NCBI RefSeq assembly: GCF_000182925.2
Contig: NC_026501.1
Coordinates: forward strand, 7,667,917 to 7,731,916
Reading direction: 5' to 3'
From: Neurospora crassa OR74A
Taxonomy: Eukaryota > Ascomycota > Sordariomycetes > Sordariales > Sordariaceae
Length of the DNA stretch: 64,000 bases
Part shown: piece after piece, positions 57,069-64,000 of the stretch
Layout: the number at the start of each line of letters is the position of its first letter
Numbering within the stretch: position 1 is the first letter of the stretch
Notes under the pieces: model-generated
The model's database searches: none
Told to the model about the DNA's origin: nothing
Seen by the model: the letters and a program-made list of their open reading frames with translations, nothing else
Translations under genes and position numbers: made by a program

Positions 57069-57617
57069 TGTAATCAGGATAAGCCCGGGGGGACTGTGTC
57101 TGAAGCTGTTGGAAAGTGTCGGTCGAGAATTGTCACGACTGAACTAAAGCTCGAGAGGGGAGAAGAGATTGTGGGACAGCACTGGGTGAGAGGCCCGACT
57201 CGCTCTTCTTATACGCACACCAGGCACTGGGACGGGAGCTGCTGCACGCCTCCTGCCCGCTCTCCGCTCCCCGGCCTGCCTTCATCCCGCGTTAGCATAG
57301 TGCTGTGGAGGAATGGCTATCCTGAACGCCGATTCGAGGCTTCTTTTATCTGATGAAGGTCATGTGGATGAAGATAAGAAATTGAGCGCCTGGAACGAAA
57401 ATCGTTCCAGCCCAGTCCAGGCTTTGAAACAGCCGTGGCGGTTGGTGACGGTTATAAACGCCCAAATGATGTCGCTCTTCAATGTCGCGATGGAGTCTCG
57501 AGACATCCACTTGGACCCCGCATTGAGTTTAAGTTCCTGACTGCCCGCCGCGAGGTCTCCACTTCCTCTAAGACAGGCCAGTCCGGGACTAGTGTATTTC
57601 CCAGGACTGCCTAGACC

Positions 57618-57624
57618 TTTAGCC
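57618..57624 (-). promoter_or_regulatory. Candidate XLR-1/XlnR site (GGCTAAA)
   Basis: GGCTAAA on the minus strand, 550 bases before the lad1 ATG. A seven-base consensus match, so chance is a real alternative. Confidence 0.3.
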
Positions 57625-57922
57625 GGCAGAACTTGGAGAACCCTTTAATTCAAACTCCGCCAAGATTCCTGTGTCTTCTTCCTCAGTCATGTCTCCAAAC
57701 TTCGCAAGGAAAGACTCGTGCCGGAAGCCTCGAATAATTGGACTTGAGCAATGTTTTTTGTGAAGGTGGCCATGTCATGAGCGGGATGTGGGGTACTATT
57801 CCCGCCTCTGACAGTTGAAGGAGCTGGGATGGAACCGGGAAAGAGCAGACCGAGCAGAACCCCACATGCTTTGATGCGCACCAATGAGAACATACTTTAG
57901 CTGTTGCGGGTTGAAGTGAACT

Positions 57923-57929
57923 TTTAACC
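57923..57929 (-). promoter_or_regulatory. Candidate XLR-1/XlnR site (GGTTAAA)
   Basis: GGTTAAA on the minus strand, 855 bases before lad1 and about 1.25 kb before the GH35 start; followed by a GTGGGG CreA-like word. Confidence 0.3.
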
Positions 57930-59174
57930 CCGTGGGGTAGTCTCCACCACGTTTCTTCAATTTGATACTGGTCATCATCCGTCACTGCACCTTCTCTTCA
58001 CGAAGACGCTCCCGTGTGATGGTCAAGTGAGGGCTGTTGGTGAAAATTACAGCGAGCCCAGGATTTAGACCGCAATGGGTTGAAGGCCCTCAGGATATAC
58101 CAGGCCAAAACCTGTCCATATCGTATGACATTATGTTCACGGACTTGCGTGCAGCCAATCGTCTTGGGCAATGCCTCAAGTTTTCCACGTCGTCTGGAAA
58201 ATGGAGATGCATCGATGGGTCCACAAAAATTCCAAAAAGAAAGGGAGAACCTAATCAACACGAAAGAACCTCCCACGCTCCTGCCATAAACAGTAGTCAT
58301 CATCGGCTTGTTCCGTGATCCTCGAAACTACCCCTCTCAACCTTCCCCTCATAACTGAAAGTTGAGTTTCTTCCCGTTCCCTTGCCTTGCACAGAACATA
58401 GGTAAAGTGGGTCGATGTAGCCTTCTTCCGTCCAGCGCCAAACTTCCAGTAGCATTGGCCGCCTTTTCTTCCCGGTCAACAACGTCTTCTCATATGACTT
58501 CATCTGCAGCGAATTCGAGATGCACCGATACACGGCCAAATACCCCACGAATCACGCACCAGCTTCCGGCCCTTTGAGGTCGGTCCAACTTGTAAACTTC
58601 AGCATGCGAACCTGAAATGCCGCTGATCTTATCTCGTTCCTGCGCCTACCGTGCATCTCCCGCCTCGGCTTAATGCCAAAACCCACCACAATCGAGCCGG
58701 CATCCGATGCGCACAACATGGCGCTGGGTCGCAATGCTCAACAACACAGCGGATGGGTGTCGTTCGGCTACGGCGTCACCAAGGGACTACCGCATCTTTT
58801 CTATCAAACCGGATTCTAGCATCGTCATCTGATGTACTAGACTATGTTGAGCTTAGTTCTGTGTTCAGATAAATCCGGCTTGTATGAGGTGAGTTCTGGT
58901 TATTGTATGCGGTATACCCTCAAAAGCAGACGGCGGAAGGGCAAAGGGAGGCTGGATGCGGCCTAGCTACGCCAACTGGGATAGTCAAGCTATTCTTAGC
59001 AGGTACCCGTCCATTGGAAAATATCTGAGGTACGTATGACACCATAGACCGAGTGGAAACAAACTACAGATATAAGGAGTTTCCTAATGCCTGGTTCCTG
59101 CGTCTTTCTCCCATCGTGGCTGCATCCGCGACTTGTCAACTGTCCTTTGTGATTTCACAGCAAAGGATCGCATC

Positions 59175-62100
59175 ATGAGGCCGCTCTCCGTCCTGTTGGC
59201 CGTGTCTGCAGCGGCAGGTTTGGGACACGCCGAGACCTTGAAGCCGCAGACACTTCTTCAGGATATCGTCACGTTCGATAACTCTTCGCTATTTATCAAA
59301 GGTGAGCGGTTGATGATCTTCAGCGGCGAGGTCCATCCTTTTCGCTTGCCTGTTCCGTCACTATGGCTGGATATCTTCCAGAAGGTCAAGGCTCTCGGCC
59401 TCAATACCGTCTCATTCTATCTCGACTGGGCATTACTGGAGGGAGAACCGGGAATCTTCCGTGGTGAAGGTATCTTTGACTATTCGGCATTTTTCGAGGC
59501 GGCCAAGGAGGCGGGCATGTACCTAATCGCGAGACCTGGACCTTACATCAGTGAGTCTCCCCCATATGGGAACACGTCGAGTGCAGCTTGCTTACAACCC
59601 TACAGATGCCGAGGCGTCTGGAGGCGGCTTTCCAGGCTGGCTCCAAAGAATCAAAGGACACTTGAGGACTGCAGACCCAGAGTACCTCGCTGCTACCGAC
59701 AAGTAAGTGGAGAGCCTCGATAATCAAACTTTTCTCCATTCAGAAACTGGACTGACAGAGCCGAAAGCTACGTCGCGAACGTCGACAAGCTCATAGCCAA
59801 GTACCAGATAACCAACGGTGGCCCCATCATCTTGTACCAACCCGAGAACGAGTATACCGGTGCCGCTTCAGGCGTTAAATTTCCGGATCCTGACTACATG
59901 CAATATGTGATTGATCAGGCGCGAAACGCCGGTATTGTGCTCCCTATGATGAGCAACGATGCTTCATGGACTGGGGGTCACAATCTACCTGGCTCGGGAA
60001 AAGGCGAGGTTGATATTTACGGTACGTGAGATCTTTTAAGGACTGAGGATACGCTTGACTGACAATGTGCATAGGGCACGATGGCTATCCCTTGGGTTTC
60101 GACTGCAAAAATCCCACAACATGGCCTTTGGGTAACTTGATTACGCAGTACCGTGCCCAGCACCTGAAATTTAGCCCTTCTACTCCATACACCGTACCAG
60201 AGTTTCAGGTACGTATTCTAATACCAAGTTTAAAAGTCCACCGAACTTAGGCTGACTGTCCGAGCAGGGAGGCAGTTTTGACCCATGGGGTGGATATGGC
60301 TTTGACCAGTGCGAGCAACTCATTAACCATGAGCAAGTCCGTGTCTTCTACAAGAACATGTTTGCTTCTGGCGTTACCATCTTTAACCTATATATGGTAT
60401 GCTACTCCCCAATACCCGCCTCACAACTCCAGGCCTAACCAGAGCAGATTTTCGGAGGCACCAACTGGGGTAACCTGGGGCATCCGGGAGGCTACACCTC
60501 ATACGACTATGCTGCTGCCATAGCTGAGGATCGTACCGTTTCTCGCGAGAAGTATTCGGAGTTGAAACTGGAAGCCAACTTCCTAAAGGTTTCACCTGGA
60601 TACCTCACAGCTACACCTGACACTAGCAATAGAACGGGCATCTACAGCCCGAACACGGACATCACTGTAACTGCTCTAGTCAACTATACCCCGGAGGGAG
60701 GCTCGTTCTACGTTGTTCGCCACACCGACTATCAGACTCTTGCTTCAACCCCTTACACCCTCTCGCTGCCAACCTCGGCTGGAAATTTGAGTATCCCCAT
60801 TCTGGGCGGTTTCCTCACTTTGAGCAGACGAGACAGCAAAATACACGTCGCGGATTATTCTGTCGATGACCACAAATTGATCTACTCGACAGCCGAGATC
60901 TTTACTTGGAAGAAGTTCAGCGATAGAACGGTGTTAGTGGTGTATGGTGGTGAAGGAGAAACGCACGAGCTTGCAATTGCCGATGAAGTCAAGTGGACAT
61001 CAACAGGCCCGCCGGTGCAGGTGAAAACGGTCAAGAAGGATGACAAGAAATCGTTCACTGTTGTACAGTGGAAGACGAACTCCGAAAGGAGGATCTTCAA
61101 GGCAGGAAATCTGCATATCTACATTTTGGGTCAGTTCAGTTTGACCTCCCATATCTTGGAGTGTCTCATCGCTAACGAATTGACGAACTAGATCGCAACA
61201 CTGCATACCACTACTGGGCACCCCAGATCGCCAATTCATTGTCCTCTTTGATTGTAAATGGTGGATACCTCATCAGATCGGCTTCCATCAATGGCACTTC
61301 TTTGTCACTCCAAGCCGACTTCAACACCACAACCACACTCGAAGTGATCGGCGTGCCCCTTGGTGTTTCCGAGCTCCAAATCAACGGGGAGACCACCGAG
61401 TACCGAGTAGACTCCGAGGGCAACTACATCGTTGAAATCGACCACGAGGCCCCATCCTTTTCCTTGCCCGACCTTTCCACGGCCAAATGGTACTACATCG
61501 ACTCCCTCCCCGAGATCCAACCCGACTATGACGACTCAGCCTGGCCCTCGGCCAACCTCAAATCCACCAACAACACCTACGTCGGGCCGCTCAAGACCCC
61601 CGTCTCCCTCTACGCCTCTGATTATGGCTTCCACACCGGCGCCCTGCTCTTTCGCGGCCACTTCACTGCCACGGGCGCTGAAACTAAGCTGTTCATCTCC
61701 ACGATAGGTGGCAGCGCCTTTGGCTCCTCCGTCTGGCTCAACTCCTCTTTTGTGGGCAGCTGGCCCGGTAGCGGCGCGGCTTCGGTGCACAACGACACGT
61801 ACGACCTTCCCTCCCCGCTCGTCGCAGGGCAGCACTACGTTTTCACTGTGTTGATCGACAATATGGGTCTGGACGAGGACTGGACAGTTGGCGATGACAG
61901 CATGAAGTTTCCGCGGGGCATTCTGGACTATTCCCTTACTTCTAATACCAACACCACTTTGCCCAAATCCAGCATAACCTGGAAACTCACCGGCAACTTG
62001 GGCGGCGAGCAATACCGCGATAAAGCCCGGGGTCCTCTAAACGAAGGCGGTCTTTTCATTGAACGACAAGGTTACCACCTGCCCTCCCCTCCTAGTTCCT

Positions 62101-62525
62101 CCTTCTCCTCTTCCAATGCCTCGACCCCCTTCACAGGCCTCTCCTCATCAGGCGTAGCCTTCTACACCACCTCTTTCCTCCTCTCCATCCCTTCCTCGCA
62201 GTATGATATTCCCCTCCGCTTGGTTTTTGACAACTCCACCTCTTTGGAGTCAGGACAGGAATACAGAGCCTGGCTCTATGTCAATGGTTTCCAGTACGGA
62301 CGGTACGTAGGCCACATCGGTCCACAGAGTAGTTTCCCTGTTCCTGAGGGGATATTGAATTATCAAGGAGAGAATTGGGTGGGCTTGGCGGTTTGGGCTA
62401 CGGGGAAGAAGGGCGCACAGGTGCCGGGGTTGAGGGTGGAGGCGGGGACGCCGGTGAGGACGGGGAGAAAGGAGGTGGAGGTTGTGAATGCGGGAGGGTG
62501 GAAAAAGAGGACAGGTGCTTACTGA
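59175..62525 (+). CDS. Secreted GH35 beta-galactosidase
   Basis: Extracellular enzyme that removes terminal beta-galactose from plant galactans, arabinogalactan or lactose. Seven exons: 59175-59550, 59606-59702, 59768-60021, 60075-60208, 60268-60396, 60448-61129 and 61192-62525, total 1001 aa, usual for fungal GH35. The N-terminal 19 residues ([19 protein letters not shown]) are a signal peptide. The catalytic barrel has [20 protein letters not shown] and [19 protein letters not shown]. The acid/base Glu186 is in PENEYTG and the nucleophile Glu285 in VPEFQGG; their spacing of 99 residues matches characterised fungal GH35 enzymes. Then [14 protein letters not shown] and GYTSYDY. The C-terminal jelly-roll domains contain several N-x-S/T sites. 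Exon 3 uses acceptor GAAAG (59767) because only it gives [14 protein letters not shown]; two other AGs lie close by. An upstream ATG-less extension was discarded in favour of the signal-peptide start. Confidence 0.94.
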
Positions 62526-63079
62526 GGTGGTGAGGTATCTGTTAAGGTTACGTGTGATGATTATTATCTATCGGCTTTTAGTATCCCATTTGGCGATGGG
62601 CGAGGTGATTGGTCCTCGTTCTTGAGACGTAGATCGGTTAACGTATTTCAGTACAATGAATCTTGTGTATTGAGAAGCCAATGTGCTCTACATTCTCTAA
62701 ACACATATCTACCGCAATCAATTCACTTTTCAACTTCTGTTGGGAGACAATCGCAGGTCAAGGTCTGTCCAAGTTCTCTTGTGAGTTTTGTCGTAGGTGT
62801 CAGCAGTGAAACCCTAACCCTCCACAATGAACCATCCGCAACCACGTCGGGTTTCGGTGCATACGGGCCCCACCTGAGCTTTTGCACACTCCGGCCCCGT
62901 CGTCACATCCATCATTCCGTCAATGCTTCTTTAACTTTGACATCGAATGCTTGTTGAACCGTGACGTTTCTGCCCACTTCGGATGTCGACCTAGCCTCCA
63001 ACTGTACGCGATAATTATCAAGATATCGAATAATATTCCAACCTTTGATCACCGGCTTGCGCAAGGCTTCTTCGGCAAA
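62526..63079. other. GH35 3' region and cox16 promoter
   Basis: No supported gene; contains a telo-box-like ACCCTAACCCT at 62811-62821. Confidence 0.55.
62811..62821 (+). promoter_or_regulatory. Telo-box-like element upstream of cox16
   Basis: ACCCTAACCCT (preceded by AA) 259 bases before the cox16 ATG, in the same orientation relative to the gene as the atp20 box. Confidence 0.4.
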
Positions 63080-63507
63080 ATGACGTTCCAAAGCAAAAAG
63101 TTTCCCTCGACGGCGAACACCAACACCTTCGCCGCCAAATACCGTGCAATGATGAAGAAGCACCCCTTCCTTCTCTTTGGTCTTCCCTTCATGTCGGTTA
63201 TTGTTGCCGGCTCCTTCATCCTTACCCCTGCCGCCGCAATTCGCTACGAGAAGTACGACCGGAAGGTCCGACAGGTGTCGCGTGAAGAGGAGTTGGGTCT
63301 GGGTCAGAGGAAGCGCAGGGTGGACATTCGGGAGGAGTACTACGTAAGTCTCGACGATGAGCTTCTGATGGTCTAGGAGGGGCTTTTCTATATCTAAAAT
63401 TAACTTTGCTGACATCCGGGCTACAGAGACTGGCGGCGAAGGATCTCGACAACTGGGAACAAAAGCGTGTCGAACGCCTGAAGGGAGAGTCCGATGGTCT
63501 GCTTTGA
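63080..63507 (+). CDS. cox16: Cytochrome c oxidase assembly protein Cox16
   Basis: Small mitochondrial inner-membrane protein needed to assemble complex IV. Two exons: 63080-63343 and 63427-63507, total 114 aa; the intron 63344-63426 has a GTAAGT donor and a CAG acceptor and lies between codons. The N-terminus MTFQSKKFPSTANTNTFAAKY is basic and free of acidic residues. One membrane span follows (about residues 31-52, FLLFGLPFMSVIVAGSFIL). The Cox16 signature continues in RYEKYDRKVRQVSREEELGL and ends DLDNWEQKRVERLKGE. This short single-span protein is complete; the ATG is the first in the conserved frame, although the frame is open further upstream. Confidence 0.92.
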
Positions 63508-63517
63508 AGACGTTTTG

Positions 63518-63560
<43 letters not shown>

Positions 63561-64000
63561 CAGACAATACCACAACAACCCTGGTTGCAACCCGAATGTC
63601 ATGTCGATTTAAGGCAATAAAAAGGCACTTTATGATCAGCAGGGAGAAGGAAAACGAACATCTTTGAAGTCCCGTACTCGGCAACGATCAAGGGCTATTC
63701 ATCCAATGGGCTGGAGCGTCCCCCAGGGGCCTGGGGCTCCGGCGATTGGCTCAAGTGCGATAAGGCGTCGAGGCTGAGCCGTTTATCGTTTGCGTCTTTG
63801 TGGAGGGAGAAAGATGACCGAGAGGCATGTTAGTTCTTATACGGGTTCGGCTTCCGACCCTCCTTGCGCACCAAGATGCCCTTTGGGGGAGTACAAAAGG
63901 TCTCAGCAGGAGAAGGCGGCGAACTGTCTTATGTTTTGGGCGCAACTCTCACTAAGGCCGAGGCAGCACACTCAGTCCTGTTTCCACGCCAATTTGGAGA
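63508..64000. other. cox16 3' region to window edge
   Basis: No supported gene. Contains (CA)18 at 63524-63559; the rest might include the end of a neighbouring gene, but I see no domain. Confidence 0.5.
63524..63559. repeat. (CA)18 microsatellite in the cox16 3' region
   Basis: Eighteen perfect CA units beginning 17 bases after the cox16 stop, so probably within its 3' UTR; a useful polymorphic marker. Confidence 0.9.

Larger units (their letters stand above)
57069..59174. promoter_or_regulatory. Shared divergent promoter, lad1 / GH35 beta-galactosidase
   Basis: 2.1 kb between the two start codons with no supported gene. Two GGNTAAA-type words, as described for the xylanolytic regulator XLR-1/XlnR, occur at 57618-57624 and 57923-57929 (minus strand). 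GTGGGG/CCGGGG words fitting the CreA/CRE-1 consensus lie at about 57264-57269, 57788-57793 and 57932-57937. All assignments are by consensus only. Confidence 0.5.

Overview
The window reads as nuclear DNA of a filamentous ascomycete, most likely Neurospora or a close Sordariaceae relative. The genes have short introns (about 50-170 nt) with GTRNGT-like donors, CTRAC-type branch points and TAG/CAG acceptors. They use G/C-ending codons and are separated by long non-coding stretches full of simple repeats and TACC/CTAGG tracts. One DNA transposon relic carries the C-to-T/G-to-A pattern of repeat-induced point mutation (RIP). From memory, the order png1 - utp4 - npt1 - permease - lae1 - atp20 - L-arabinitol dehydrogenase - beta-galactosidase - cox16 resembles N. 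crassa linkage group I; no search was run.

Left part (1-23.6 kb): a truncated coiled-coil protein (minus); the SMC5/6 kleisin Nse4 (minus), divergent from the PI3-kinase Vps34 (plus); mitochondrial enoyl reductase Etr1 (minus); a disordered polyQ protein (minus); a three-exon protein with a retropepsin-like D-S-G-A-T motif (minus); a 1187-residue protein of unknown role (plus), whose last intron holds 54 consecutive T; and the peptide:N-glycanase orthologue Png1 (minus), in which the catalytic Cys and His are replaced.

Middle (23.6-49.4 kb): the ribosome-biogenesis WD40 protein Utp4 (minus) is divergent from nicotinate phosphoribosyltransferase (plus). Next comes an APC-family choline/GABA-type permease with six exons (plus). 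A gene-poor stretch of about 12 kb follows, containing a RIP-mutated Tc1/mariner relic (43.35-44.48 kb, minus), and then the seven-exon LaeA-type methyltransferase gene lae1 (plus).

Right part (49.4-64 kb): about 5 kb without a gene I can support, then ATP synthase subunit g (minus), L-arabinitol 4-dehydrogenase (minus) divergent from a secreted GH35 beta-galactosidase (plus), and the cytochrome-c-oxidase assembly factor Cox16 (plus). The dehydrogenase and beta-galactosidase share a 2.1 kb upstream region and plausibly act on the same plant polysaccharides (arabinogalactan: galactose released outside, arabinose routed through arabinitol inside). Mitochondrial functions recur (Etr1, Atp20, Cox16), and the last two each carry a telomere-box-like motif a few hundred bases upstream of the start codon.

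I found no rRNA, tRNA, CRISPR array or biosynthetic gene cluster. The most interesting items are the apparently catalytically dead Png1, a strong hairpin at 21.24-21.32 kb, the arabinose/galactose gene pair, the paired telo-boxes, and the unassigned 1187-aa and D-S-G-A-T proteins. Gene models come from reading frames and splice signals by eye; all exon sums are multiples of three.
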